A stretch of DNA of 57,587 nt, taken from Candidatus Cloacimonadota bacterium (GTDB lineage Bacteria > Cloacimonadota > Cloacimonadia > Cloacimonadales > TCS61). Positions 27,918-36,658 of the stretch are shown here, piece by piece. The stretch is taken from positions 1 to 57,587 of the forward strand of contig JAIPJH010000008.1 in assembly GCA_021734245.1 (NCBI GenBank), read 5' to 3'. The translations under genes were made by a program, and so were the position numbers. Within the stretch, counting starts at the first letter, position 1; the number at the start of each line of letters is the position of its first letter. The notes under the pieces were generated by a model, which saw nothing but the letters and a program-made list of their open reading frames with translations, searched no databases and was not told where the DNA came from.

Positions 27918-29480
27918 CTATTGCTCAACTTTCCAGATGGTATCCAGAATTGTTCCATCAACCCATTCCACTACGGCTACAGCTTCATTAGTAAGTTTTG
28001 GCTTGGCAGGTGTGCCACAGATTGCGTCAATTTCTGCTTTCAAATCATGAATATCACGAATTGGTAAACCGGAGTCTTTGGTTGCTTCAATCAGATCTTT
28101 TCTGAGTGGATTGATACAAATGCCACGTTCGGTAATAATAACATCAACCATTTCTCCCGGAGCAACAAGAGTCGTAACTTTATCTTTGATAACAGGAATA
28201 CGATCACGGAAAGAAGGAACTGTTAGGATAGTACATTTAGCCATCATACAGTTCTGAAAACCACCAATTCCATGCAGCATTCTTCCATCGCTGTGAGAAA
28301 CGCAATTTGCATTGAAATTAACATCAACCTCCGTACTTCCCAAGACAATTGCATCCATCATCGATGCAATGTTTCCTTTGGAATGATAATCGTAAGATTC
28401 AAATACGCCTAAAGCTATATGATTAGCATTATCGCGTATGGATTTTATTGTTTCCAGATCAAAAGCCTGTCCTTCCAGCAAATAATCTGTTAATCCTTCT
28501 TTCAGCAGTTCTACCTGATATTTTGTGTTTCCTCCCAAAATAGCTCTGGCTTTAATGCCTTTTTTCAGCATGATCTCTTTTACGAATTTAACGAAAGCCA
28601 GAGATGTTCCACCAGCTCCGGCTTGAAAGCAAAATCCATCTTTTACAATGCCGGCAGCATCGACAAATTTGGCACAATATTCTGCAATAAGAAGCCGATC
28701 TGGACTTTTGGTTATGCGGGTTGTACCAGAAACAATTTTATCGGGATCGCCAATTTTATCGACCATTACAACGTAGTCTACATCACTTCCCATAATTTCC
28801 CAGGGATAGCAGGGATAGGGGATTAGAGTGTCAGTTACGACGATAGTTTTATCGGCATTTTTAACATCAGCTTTGGTAAATCCCATCGGGCCAAACGGAT
28901 GCTTTCCCAATATGCCATTTGCATTTCCTGTCATATCGGCTGCAGAAGCACACATTACTGCGATGTCGACATGGACTTCACCATCAGATATAGCTCGGTA
29001 TCTGCCACCATGACTGCGTAAATATCCCATTCCCTTCATTTTTCCGTGGCTGCAATAATTTCCCAGCGGTCCATTTAAACTTCCTTCAATGTGATGAATA
29101 ACACCGGATTCAAGATGCTTGATAAGAGGTTCATTACAGGGAAAAGCAGCACTGGGCAGCCAACGTAAATTTTTCACTCCCAGTTCTGCTGCAATATCAA
29201 AAATAAGGTTGGAAACAAAATCACCATTGCGATAATGATGGTGAGTAGAAATAGTCATGCCGTCCTTTATACCGGCTTTGCTGAGAGCTTCTTTCAGATT
29301 TTCCACGATTTTATTTCCATCTTTTGGATAGTCGGCACTTGTGGGAACGCGTGGTGAAGCACCGGTATGAGTAGGTTTATATTTTCCTACACCTTGGAAG
29401 GCAATAACTTCTCTTCCATTTACAATAGTTGGAACCACTCTTCCAGCGGCATTTTTTACAAATTTATCTGCTTTTTTCAT
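27918..29480 (-). CDS. citF: Citrate lyase alpha subunit-like (CoA/ACP transferase), copy 2
   Basis: 520 residues with the same motif order as copy 1: THHHYRNGD, GPLGNYCSHGKMKG, LRSHGGRYRA, DVNFNANCVSHSDGRMLHGIGG and GICINPLRKDLI. Its start codon shares one base with the stop of the CitD-CitE fusion (TAATG), so translation is coupled and this copy is the most likely partner of that subunit. As a citrate-lyase complex component it would form a carrier-citryl thioester that CitE cleaves to oxaloacetate. No citC, citX or citG gene for activation lies in the window. Confidence 0.9.
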   Translation of the reverse strand: MKKADKFVKNAAGRVVPTIVNGREVIAFQGVGKYKPTHTGASPRVPTSADYPKDGNKIVENLKEALSKAGIKDGMTISTHHHYRNGDFVSNLIFDIAAELGVKNLRWLPSAAFPCNEPLIKHLESGVIHHIEGSLNGPLGNYCSHGKMKGMGYLRSHGGRYRAISDGEVHVDIAVMCASAADMTGNANGILGKHPFGPMGFTKADVKNADKTIVVTDTLIPYPCYPWEIMGSDVDYVVMVDKIGDPDKIVSGTTRITKSPDRLLIAEYCAKFVDAAGIVKDGFCFQAGAGGTSLAFVKFVKEIMLKKGIKARAILGGNTKYQVELLKEGLTDYLLEGQAFDLETIKSIRDNANHIALGVFESYDYHSKGNIASMMDAIVLGSTEVDVNFNANCVSHSDGRMLHGIGGFQNCMMAKCTILTVPSFRDRIPVIKDKVTTLVAPGEMVDVIITERGICINPLRKDLIEATKDSGLPIRDIHDLKAEIDAICGTPAKPKLTNEAVAVVEWVDGTILDTIWKVEQ

Positions 29481-30697
29481 TATTTGTTTCCTCCGGTTTT
29501 TTTACCATGAGGTTCTATATTACCTCCGATATCAGCAAGTTTAAGGGTTCGGAATGCACGCTTCACAACTGGTGCATCGATCATTTTGGAACCAAGAGAA
29601 ACCACACCTAAACCTTTTTCTTTTGCTTCATTGTAAGCAGCTACGATGTTCTGCGCTTTTTCGATTTCCTTTTCTGTTGGTGCAAAGTTTTCATGAATCA
29701 CAACGATCTGGCGCGGATGAATACAACCCATTCCGTCAAATCCCAGAGCTTTGGAATTCAATACGTTTTGCTTGAGAGCTTCCATGTCATTAACATCGGA
29801 AAATACAGAATCGATTGCCTGAATTTTGGCAGCTTTGGCAGAGTTAACCACTTGTGATCTGGCAAAGAAAGATTCTTTTCCTTCGTTAGTTCGTTGTGTT
29901 CCGATATCAGCAGTGTAATCTTCCAAACCAATTGCCAGAGCTACTACATTTTCACCTTTGGCAATTTCATAAGAATTAATGACGCCAAGTGCACTTTCTA
30001 TGATCGGCATCAACCAGATATTATAATCCAGTTTCCTGGCTTTTTTGATTTCAGCTATTTTTTCATTCACTGCTTCTATTTGATCTGCGCTTTCTGTTTT
30101 CGGAACCAGAATTAAATTTACATGCTGCGGAACAACATGATCCAGATCTTGCAGTCCAGCAGGAAGCTGGTTGATACGTACAGCTCTTTCAGCACCGTAA
30201 AAATTTACAGAACGTAGTGCATTTCTTACCATGATTGCTGCTTCAAATTTCTTATCGGGAGCCACAGAATCTTCCAGATCCAGAATAATCTCGTCCGGTT
30301 TATGAAGTCCTGCATTCAAAGCTAATTTTGGAGTATTTCCCGGCAAATACAAACGCGATCTTCTCAGCTTATCTTTTTCGGTTTGATTGAAATTTTGAGG
30401 CAGAATATCCAATAAAAATTCTTTCTCTGTCTCGATAGCTTTTTTGATGGCAGCTTCCACACGTGCAGCGATCACATAATCCAATGATCCTCGATCTTCT
30501 AAAGTCAATTTAGCGTTTTTGATACCAAAAAATTTCAGTTCAGCTTCTATCAGAGATTTGATATGATCTCCAAAATAAGCTTCCAACTTACTGATAAATT
30601 CGATCTGCAAGCTACCACTATCGGTTAATTCGATCGTAGCTTTGCAATCAGAACGAACTTTTTTTCCATAATTTCCGGCAGTTCCGATTTTTGCCAT
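29480..30697 (-). CDS. citE: Fused citrate lyase acyl-carrier (CitD) and beta (CitE) subunits
   Basis: 405 residues. Residues 1-about 95 match the citrate-lyase acyl carrier CitD (GTAGN start, EAYFGDHIKSLI, LTLEDRGSLDYVIAARVEAAI). Residues about 108-390 are CitE of the HpcH/HpaI-CitE aldolase family (LYLPGNTPKLAL, DLEDSVAPDKK, GLEDYTADIG, GFDGMGCIHPRQI). The usual ESSD/ESGD prosthetic-group motif of CitD reads VRSDC here, with Ser16 the only candidate serine. CitE cleaves the citryl thioester to oxaloacetate and acetyl carrier. The fusion and tight coupling to citF ensure equal subunits. Substrate could also be a citrate homologue. Confidence 0.87.
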   Translation of the reverse strand: MAKIGTAGNYGKKVRSDCKATIELTDSGSLQIEFISKLEAYFGDHIKSLIEAELKFFGIKNAKLTLEDRGSLDYVIAARVEAAIKKAIETEKEFLLDILPQNFNQTEKDKLRRSRLYLPGNTPKLALNAGLHKPDEIILDLEDSVAPDKKFEAAIMVRNALRSVNFYGAERAVRINQLPAGLQDLDHVVPQHVNLILVPKTESADQIEAVNEKIAEIKKARKLDYNIWLMPIIESALGVINSYEIAKGENVVALAIGLEDYTADIGTQRTNEGKESFFARSQVVNSAKAAKIQAIDSVFSDVNDMEALKQNVLNSKALGFDGMGCIHPRQIVVIHENFAPTEKEIEKAQNIVAAYNEAKEKGLGVVSLGSKMIDAPVVKRAFRTLKLADIGGNIEPHGKKTGGNK

Positions 30698-30717
30698 AAC
30701 GTCTCCTATTTTATGTT

Positions 30718-32001
30718 TTATTTTAAAAATTTATTTAAATATTGGTAATCTTTTTCAGGTTTTCCCTTATGAGTGATACATGCCTTTTTTATCTCATCTG
30801 GAAGATCAGAATCTAAGATTGGCTGGGAATAATCAAATTTGAGCATTCTTTCCAAAAATGGCATTAAAGCTTCTGAAAAAGTATCGGAAGCTTCTTTGGA
30901 AAATTCGCAGGGAAGGTTATCCACTGCCATCACTGCAACTCCTTCACCAGAATAACCCATTGTAGCTTTTCTACCATTCGGATCGTAAATAAATACCGGA
31001 TCATCTGGCCAGGTCGGTTTAATGGTAGCAGCTACAGAACCATTGATATCACAGGAGATATCTCCAATAATCAATAATTTATTGCTTTTCTTCAGATACT
31101 CATCTGGCAGGAAAATCGGAGATTCTGGACTCCAGTAAATTGCATTCAAATAAATGCTGCAGAAATCCAGGAATTCCTCCATTTGTGATTCGTATTCTGT
31201 GGGATGGAAATAATAGTGCTGGAGTTGGAAAGCACCGCCATCTTTACGTTTTACCATGTGTCTTTCTTCAAAGGTAGAAATGTAGATTTTATTATTGGAA
31301 AGTTGAGCTTGTTTTGCTGCCAGCTCTTCCGGTTTTATCTCTTCAAATGGGAGTGCAGTCAGAATTTTTCTGGCTCCGAGCGAAACGTGTCCGTATCCCA
31401 TCAGGAAAACATTTAACGGACAGATCGCTTCGGGCAATCCATTTTCTTCGATTTCTTGTCCGATCTTTTCCAACTGTTCGATTGCGGTATCCACGGAATC
31501 ATATTCATATGCTTGCTTCACTTTTAAAAATGGAGTTTCGATTCCCATTTCTTCTTTCAGCCTTTTTCCTAAACCGTGCAAGGTTTCAAGCATGCCGGCA
31601 TTTCCAGCGTATTCTCCAAAGAAAACCAAACGTCGATTTGTCTCATCGGTAATTTTTTCATAATCTAAAAGCGTGATATTATTATCTAAAATATACTGCA
31701 GCATCGGCATATTGTAATCTTGCCCTTTGATGACATGTGAAAAGAAAAGATGCGGTTTTCCAGGTTGTAGGTCTTCGATTTTTATTTCTTTAACTCCAAT
31801 AATGAAATCACATTGAGAGAGGTCATTATCGATAACGGCTCCGGTATTTTTATATTCTTCATCTTTATAAATTCTAATTTCCGAAGGTTGAACTATAACT
31901 TCAAATCCTTTTTCGATCAACTGCTTCACAGCTTGCGGATTCAGAGGAACACGTCTTTCCCATTTATTTTTTGTCTCTTTTACAATGCCTAACTTTTTCA
32001 T
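30718..32001 (-). CDS. Lysine-ketoglutarate reductase-like protein (LKR half of LKR/SDH)
   Basis: 427 residues similar to the LKR domain of the eukaryotic bifunctional aminoadipate-semialdehyde synthase and to alanine dehydrogenase/transhydrogenase N-domains: GIVKETKNKWERRVPLNP, HLFFSHVIKGQDYNMPML, LLDYEKITDETNRRLVFFG, then EYAGNAGMLETLHGLG. LKR joins lysine and 2-oxoglutarate reductively to saccharopine. It lies 17 bp downstream of the saccharopine dehydrogenase gene, the matching second step, supporting the assignment. Cytoplasmic. Cofactor preference is not visible. Confidence 0.83.
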   Translation of the reverse strand: MKKLGIVKETKNKWERRVPLNPQAVKQLIEKGFEVIVQPSEIRIYKDEEYKNTGAVIDNDLSQCDFIIGVKEIKIEDLQPGKPHLFFSHVIKGQDYNMPMLQYILDNNITLLDYEKITDETNRRLVFFGEYAGNAGMLETLHGLGKRLKEEMGIETPFLKVKQAYEYDSVDTAIEQLEKIGQEIEENGLPEAICPLNVFLMGYGHVSLGARKILTALPFEEIKPEELAAKQAQLSNNKIYISTFEERHMVKRKDGGAFQLQHYYFHPTEYESQMEEFLDFCSIYLNAIYWSPESPIFLPDEYLKKSNKLLIIGDISCDINGSVAATIKPTWPDDPVFIYDPNGRKATMGYSGEGVAVMAVDNLPCEFSKEASDTFSEALMPFLERMLKFDYSQPILDSDLPDEIKKACITHKGKPEKDYQYLNKFLK

Positions 32002-32018
32002 ATTTGATCTTTTCCTTA

Positions 32019-33338
32019 TTAATAGTATTTTTCTTCGATCTTAATGCCAAGTTTATCCAATTCCTGCAAAACAGGCTGATAAATTTCTTTGTATTTCGGC
32101 ATAATTACACCGGTTCTTTTGATTTTTCCCGCTAAGATCAAATGAACGCCAATTGCGGCAGGAAGCGAAACAGTACGAGCCATGGAAGTATCTCCGTTTG
32201 GAATTCCATGATCTATCATTGTGGAAGTGATGCGCTGTTCTTTTCCGGCAAAATCTGCAATAAATTCGTGATGTAGAACCAGGAGATCACGTTCTCCTTT
32301 TTCGTACTGCATCTTATCCAACATCAAAGCAGTAAGAACATCAATTCCAGCACCTTTTTTTAGTGGAATTGGAGTGTCATCAAAAAATCCCAGCCAGGCC
32401 ATTTTCTTCAGAATAATACTTGATTTTGAAATATTGTATTTCTCTGCAATTGCTGTTTTCAGACAAGCATCTTTGGAAAGCTTCATCATTTTGGTAAGAA
32501 TGAATTCTCGAACCGTTCCACTCAGATTCTTGTAAACTGGTTCCTGCTTGAAGAATCCCATTTTTCCAAAAATATACCAGAGATCACAATGGCTGATCTT
32601 TCTAAAAGTTCCCCGATACATGGTTTTTACATTTTTCAGATTATATGTTTTTATGTAGCTGAGAGAATCACGATTTGGATAAGCTTCGAACACGCCTGCT
32701 CCAGGAACTTCTACCAGCCAGTAATGACTGAAAAGCTCTTCACCTGGAATTTTTATAACGTTATCATCTTTTAAGTATGTTGCTCCATTTCCGGCAGCTG
32801 TAAGCACACCTTTGGGAGCCCAGGAAAATTTGTAGCCCAGCGGATTTGTATCTGCTTCCGGAGCTGGCAGACCGCCACAATAACTCATAAAACTGACGAT
32901 ATTTCCACCCTTTTCCTGCACTTCATGAAAGATCTTCATAGCGCTCATATGATCAATTCCGGGATCGACGCCAATTTCATTTAAAATGGTAATTCCTGAT
33001 GATTTGGCAGCTTCATCCAATTTTCTCATAGCTTCGCTAATATAAGAAGCTGTTACCATATGTTTTTTTAGTTTTATGCATTTTTTGGCAATTTTCGGAT
33101 GCATTGCTGCTGGCAATAAACTTACTGCCAGATCACAGTTTTGGATCAATCTTTCTACATGTTTTTCATCTTGGGAATCAAGCTGAACTGCTTGAACATT
33201 TGAGTGTGGATCGGCCAGTACTTGAGCTTTTTCCAAAACAATATCTGCAACAGTTGTTTCGTATTGGTGGTTTGCGAGGTAATCAACCATTGGTTTGGTA
33301 ACTAAGCCTGCGCCAAAAATGACAATTTTTTTAGGCAT
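32019..33338 (-). CDS. Saccharopine dehydrogenase (SDH half of LKR/SDH)
   Basis: About 439 residues. Rossmann start IVIFGAGLVTKPMVDYLA, then VSLLPAAMHPKIAKKCI, HMVTASYISEAMRKLDE, ILNEIGVDPGIDHM and YCGGLPAPEADTNPLGYKFSW, all hallmarks of the LKR/SDH-type saccharopine dehydrogenase forming glutamate and 2-aminoadipate semialdehyde. I chose the ATG at 33338 rather than the upstream in-frame TTG at 33359 because a GGAG site precedes it by 8 nt. It is the first gene of the metabolic operon. The semialdehyde dehydrogenase expected next is not in the window. Confidence 0.88.
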   Translation of the reverse strand: MPKKIVIFGAGLVTKPMVDYLANHQYETTVADIVLEKAQVLADPHSNVQAVQLDSQDEKHVERLIQNCDLAVSLLPAAMHPKIAKKCIKLKKHMVTASYISEAMRKLDEAAKSSGITILNEIGVDPGIDHMSAMKIFHEVQEKGGNIVSFMSYCGGLPAPEADTNPLGYKFSWAPKGVLTAAGNGATYLKDDNVIKIPGEELFSHYWLVEVPGAGVFEAYPNRDSLSYIKTYNLKNVKTMYRGTFRKISHCDLWYIFGKMGFFKQEPVYKNLSGTVREFILTKMMKLSKDACLKTAIAEKYNISKSSIILKKMAWLGFFDDTPIPLKKGAGIDVLTALMLDKMQYEKGERDLLVLHHEFIADFAGKEQRITSTMIDHGIPNGDTSMARTVSLPAAIGVHLILAGKIKRTGVIMPKYKEIYQPVLQELDKLGIKIEEKYY

Positions 33339-33506
33339 TCTTGAACTCCAGTTATTCAACTATTTTGGTGAACACTACTTAAAATTCGTAATTAGATGTC
33401 AACCTTTATAAGTAGATTTATTGGCTTTTCCTCATTATTTGACAGCTGAAAAGTTTAATACTTCAAGAGGAAGAAAAATTTATCGGTTCAAGAACCCTTC
33501 CACTAA

Positions 33507-34166
33507 TTACTTGTCCTGCTCCTTTTTATATATGATAAATGCCCCCAAAATTGGTACGAAAATTATCAGGATTATCGAAATTATTAAAATAATTTGTCCA
33601 ATACCAGTTATATTTTTCCACAATCCAGCAATAAATAATATCAAGCCGCCAAGTGAAAAACTCCAACCTGCCAAACGATGTGTTTTCCTCCAGACAATTT
33701 CTGAACTCAAAGTCCAGGGAAGACGCACTCCCAAATAGAAATTGGATGGAATTTTTGGCATTAAATTTCCTAAAAACACAAACATTAAGCCGATCACCAG
33801 AAGTACGAAATTCACTTTTGTAGATAATATACCTTTAGCCATCAGCAATGAATAGATATGAATAACAGCAAAGAAGAATACAAGTATATTAATAAAGGAA
33901 GGCAGAATTTTTTTGAATCTTTCAGGATCATTTCGATAGCGGGGAGATAACGTGGGAAAGAAGACAGCCAATAAAATTATTATCAGGTTAATTCCTGGAA
34001 AAAGCAGAATTGCAGTCCATTTTCCACTCCAACCATCGATTTCTCCTTTGAAGTTCCAGTGGGTAGGAACTTTCGCATCATCTGGGAGTGAAAGTCCGAT
34101 ATAAAACGATAGAAAAATTTGGATCAGAAGTATTATCACAGCGATCCTAAAATATTTTGCACTCAT
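33507..34166 (-). CDS. SdpI/DUF1648-type membrane protein
   Basis: 219 residues with about six hydrophobic segments. The N-terminal DUF1648-like motif (VPTHWNFKGEIDGW) is followed by an SdpI-like part (FLGNLMPKIPSNFYLGVRLPWTL, then WRKTHRLAGW). In Bacillus subtilis SdpI gives immunity to the SdpC toxin and captures the repressor SdpR at the membrane. Here it follows an ArsR-type repressor by 10 bp, the sdpRI arrangement, with no toxin gene nearby. A signal-sensing or immunity role is inferred. Confidence 0.85.
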   Translation of the reverse strand: MSAKYFRIAVIILLIQIFLSFYIGLSLPDDAKVPTHWNFKGEIDGWSGKWTAILLFPGINLIIILLAVFFPTLSPRYRNDPERFKKILPSFINILVFFFAVIHIYSLLMAKGILSTKVNFVLLVIGLMFVFLGNLMPKIPSNFYLGVRLPWTLSSEIVWRKTHRLAGWSFSLGGLILFIAGLWKNITGIGQIILIISIILIIFVPILGAFIIYKKEQDK

Positions 34167-34176
34167 ATATTTCCTC

Positions 34177-34440
34177 CTAATTTCTAGAAATATCCATAAA
34201 ATAACTTATTACTTCTTCGATGATGGAAGTATTTAAAAAATAACGGATAAATTGTCCATTCCTCTCCGAACCGATCAGATCAGCATGTTTCAAAATTTTC
34301 AGATGTTCACTGATGGAAGGCTTGGAAATATCAAAGTTATCCGCAATCTCTCCAGCCGTCATATCTTTCTGCTTCAAAAGTGAAATTATCTTGCGTCTGT
34401 TGCCATCCGCCAAAGCTTTAAATACTATATCATTGAACAC
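34177..34440 (-). CDS. ArsR-family repressor (SdpR-like)
   Basis: 87-residue winged-helix protein: FKALADGNRRKIISLL, then MTAGEIADNFDISKPSISEHLKIL as the recognition helix, then LIGSERNGQFIRYFLN. No cysteine pair for metal sensing is present. It starts at GTG with AAGGAG seven bases upstream. It is followed by the SdpI-like membrane protein. Like SdpR it probably represses its own operon; tandem CTAAATA sites overlap the predicted -10 element. Confidence 0.88.
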   Translation of the reverse strand: MFNDIVFKALADGNRRKIISLLKQKDMTAGEIADNFDISKPSISEHLKILKHADLIGSERNGQFIRYFLNTSIIEEVISYFMDISRN

Positions 34441-34451
34441 TTTATGCTCCT

Positions 34452-34496
34452 TATTTAGTCTTTTGCCTAAATATCTAAATAAAGATTTTCAGTCAA
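34452..34496 (-). promoter_or_regulatory. Predicted promoter and operator of the sdpR/sdpI-like operon
   Basis: On the minus strand TTGACT (34491-34496), a 17-bp spacer and TATTTA (34468-34473) resemble -35/-10 boxes. TATTTAG repeats (34475-34481, 34467-34473) overlap the -10, and an inverted copy lies at 34452-34458. The arrangement suits autorepression by the ArsR-type protein. Confidence 0.5.
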
Positions 34497-34562
34497 GAAA
34501 ATATTCTATTATTGACATAAATTCCACCAAAAAATGATGGTCATTGGGCAAGGAGGAAGGCT

Positions 34563-35363
34563 ATGGAAATTGAAAAGTTGTTAAAATCCGAATGTGTCGA
34601 GATCTGTGATTCGCAAAAAAATAAAAATTCTGTTTTGAAAAAAATTACTCTACTGGCAAAACAAAATCCACTTTTGAATCAGGTCAGTGAAACCGAGTTA
34701 TTCAATGCTCTTCAGGAAAGAGAAAAGATGGGTTCTACTGCTATTTCACCTCGAATTGCAATTCCCCACTGTCGATTAAAAGATATCAATGATTTTGTTC
34801 TGGGAATTCTCGTGGTAAAGAATGGTGTAAAATTTGATTCTATCGATAAAAAGAAAACCTTTGTCTTTGCTTTCATTATTGCACCTTCCCAAAAGCAAAA
34901 TGAACATGTGCGTTTGCTTTCCTATATTTCTCAATATCTGCGCAAACCGGAAAATATCGATAAACTTCTTACAACCAAAAATGCAGACAGCATTCGTCAA
35001 AGTATTATTCGTCATACCAATATTTCTAAAGATATGGAAACTTCCGATGCACATAAACTGGTAACGGTGATTGTTCAAAATGAAGATAAATTTTCTGATC
35101 TACTGCATGTGATGACCGAATACAAAGACACTGACCTGGCAGTTATCGAAGGATCAAATGCGGGAAGATATCTCTATCATATGCCGCTTTTCAGCAGTTT
35201 TATGCAAACGGATCGAAATGATTTCTGCCGGATAATTTCGGCAGTAGTAAGAACGGCAGATCTCAAAGATCTGGTGGAAAAATTGACCGATTTCGTAAAA
35301 GAAAAAGGTGTTTTGTATTTTATTCAAGGCATCGAGCTGATGAAAGGAAAGTTGGAAATCTGA
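34563..35363 (+). CDS. PTS EIIA-like regulator fused to an unknown C-terminal domain
   Basis: 266 residues. Residues 1-about 150 match the fructose/nitrogen-type PTS EIIA domain with the phosphorylatable His69 in AIPHCR and TFVFAFIIAP. Residues about 165-266 look like a small alpha/beta (ferredoxin-like) domain with no family I can name. It has a strong AAGGAGG ribosome site and ends 1 bp before an antiporter start. EIIA-type domains coupled to cation/proton antiporters occur in other bacteria, so it probably regulates the transporter in response to phosphorylation state. No other PTS components lie in the window. Confidence 0.83.
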   Translation: MEIEKLLKSECVEICDSQKNKNSVLKKITLLAKQNPLLNQVSETELFNALQEREKMGSTAISPRIAIPHCRLKDINDFVLGILVVKNGVKFDSIDKKKTFVFAFIIAPSQKQNEHVRLLSYISQYLRKPENIDKLLTTKNADSIRQSIIRHTNISKDMETSDAHKLVTVIVQNEDKFSDLLHVMTEYKDTDLAVIEGSNAGRYLYHMPLFSSFMQTDRNDFCRIISAVVRTADLKDLVEKLTDFVKEKGVLYFIQGIELMKGKLEI

Positions 35364-35364
35364 T

Positions 35365-36645
35365 ATGCATACTCCAACTATAGAAAGCGGATTTGTGCTT
35401 CCTGCTCTACTCTTGATCGGGATGACGATAATCCTGGGATTTTATCTGGGTAAGAACATGAAATTATTGCGCCTTCCTTCTATTATCGGTTTCATGATCT
35501 TCGGTGTAATTTTAGGACCGTCTCTGTTAAATCATTTGACCACAACAATGCAGCAGAATCTTGCTTTTATCACCGATATTGCTCTTGGTTTTGTAGCGCT
35601 AAGTATTGGAATGGAGCTCAAATTCACGGCTCTCAAAAGGTTAGGATCGGGAATAATTTTTGTTATTCTATTCGAATCATTTGCCGCTTTTGCAGTTGTA
35701 TTTACAGGATTGTATCTCTTAACCGGAAATCTTCCGCTCGCTTTGCTTTTTGCAGCGATAGCTCCAGCCAGTGCACCGGCGGGAACAGTGGCAGTGATCC
35801 AGGAATATAAAGCCAAAGGCAGCCTGACGAAAGCCCTTTACGCTGTGGTAGGTTTCGATGACGGTTTAGGAATTATCATCTTCGGTTTTTCGGCAGCTTT
35901 TGCCAAAGATCTCATATTACAGGATGCAGGAACTGTTTCTTCCGATTTTCTTACTACGATGCTGATTCCTCTGGAAGAGATCTTGTTCAGTTTCATTCTG
36001 GGAACGGCAATAGGATTTATCTTTTCCATGCTGGCTCGTAAACTCAGAAATACAGATGACATTCCCATTTTAGTTTTTGGTTTTGTTCTTACAGCTTGCG
36101 GATTTTCCGAGATTCTTCACACTTCCATCATCCTAACGGTTATGATTACGGGTGTTTTCATCATCAATACCCAATCTAATACTCTGGTTTCCAAAATTCA
36201 AAACAGCATGCGTTCCTTCATGCCGCTTTTGTTCATACTTTTCTTCACTCTTGCCGGTGCCAATCTCCACATCAAAGCACTACCTTCTCTGGGAATTATC
36301 GGAATTATCTATGTGCTGGCTCGGTCATTCGGTCTCATTTTTGGATCGCGTCTGGGAGCAACTCTGGGCAAAGTTGATAAGAAAATAAAAAACTGGATCG
36401 GACTGGGAATTCTATCTCAAGCCGGTGTAGCAATCGGACTGGCCTTAATGGTGAAAAGCGAATTTGCCGGATTGGGACGCGTAATAGAAGGAACCGGTGA
36501 AAATGCTGTCACCACCGGCGATCAGATCGGATCGATTATTTTAACGACCGTGACTGCAACCTGCATTTTCTTCGAGATAATCGGACCGATCCTGACCAAA
36601 ACTGCCCTGACCAAAGCTGGTGAGATAAATACAGAAAAGGAATAA
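35365..36645 (+). CDS. Cation/proton antiporter (CPA2/KefB-like membrane domain)
   Basis: 426 residues with about 12 hydrophobic segments. The sequence LPSIIGFMIFGVILGPSLLNHL near the start, AIAPASAPAGTVAVIQEYKAKG in the middle and FDDGLGIIIF with an acidic pair fit the Na+/H+ or K+/H+ exchanger fold. No TrkA-N or TrkA-C domain is attached. The gene follows the EIIA-like gene almost without a gap, which implies translational coupling and joint function. The transported ion is not known. Confidence 0.87.
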   Translation: MHTPTIESGFVLPALLLIGMTIILGFYLGKNMKLLRLPSIIGFMIFGVILGPSLLNHLTTTMQQNLAFITDIALGFVALSIGMELKFTALKRLGSGIIFVILFESFAAFAVVFTGLYLLTGNLPLALLFAAIAPASAPAGTVAVIQEYKAKGSLTKALYAVVGFDDGLGIIIFGFSAAFAKDLILQDAGTVSSDFLTTMLIPLEEILFSFILGTAIGFIFSMLARKLRNTDDIPILVFGFVLTACGFSEILHTSIILTVMITGVFIINTQSNTLVSKIQNSMRSFMPLLFILFFTLAGANLHIKALPSLGIIGIIYVLARSFGLIFGSRLGATLGKVDKKIKNWIGLGILSQAGVAIGLALMVKSEFAGLGRVIEGTGENAVTTGDQIGSIILTTVTATCIFFEIIGPILTKTALTKAGEINTEKE

Positions 36646-36658
36646 TTTTTTTAAATAG

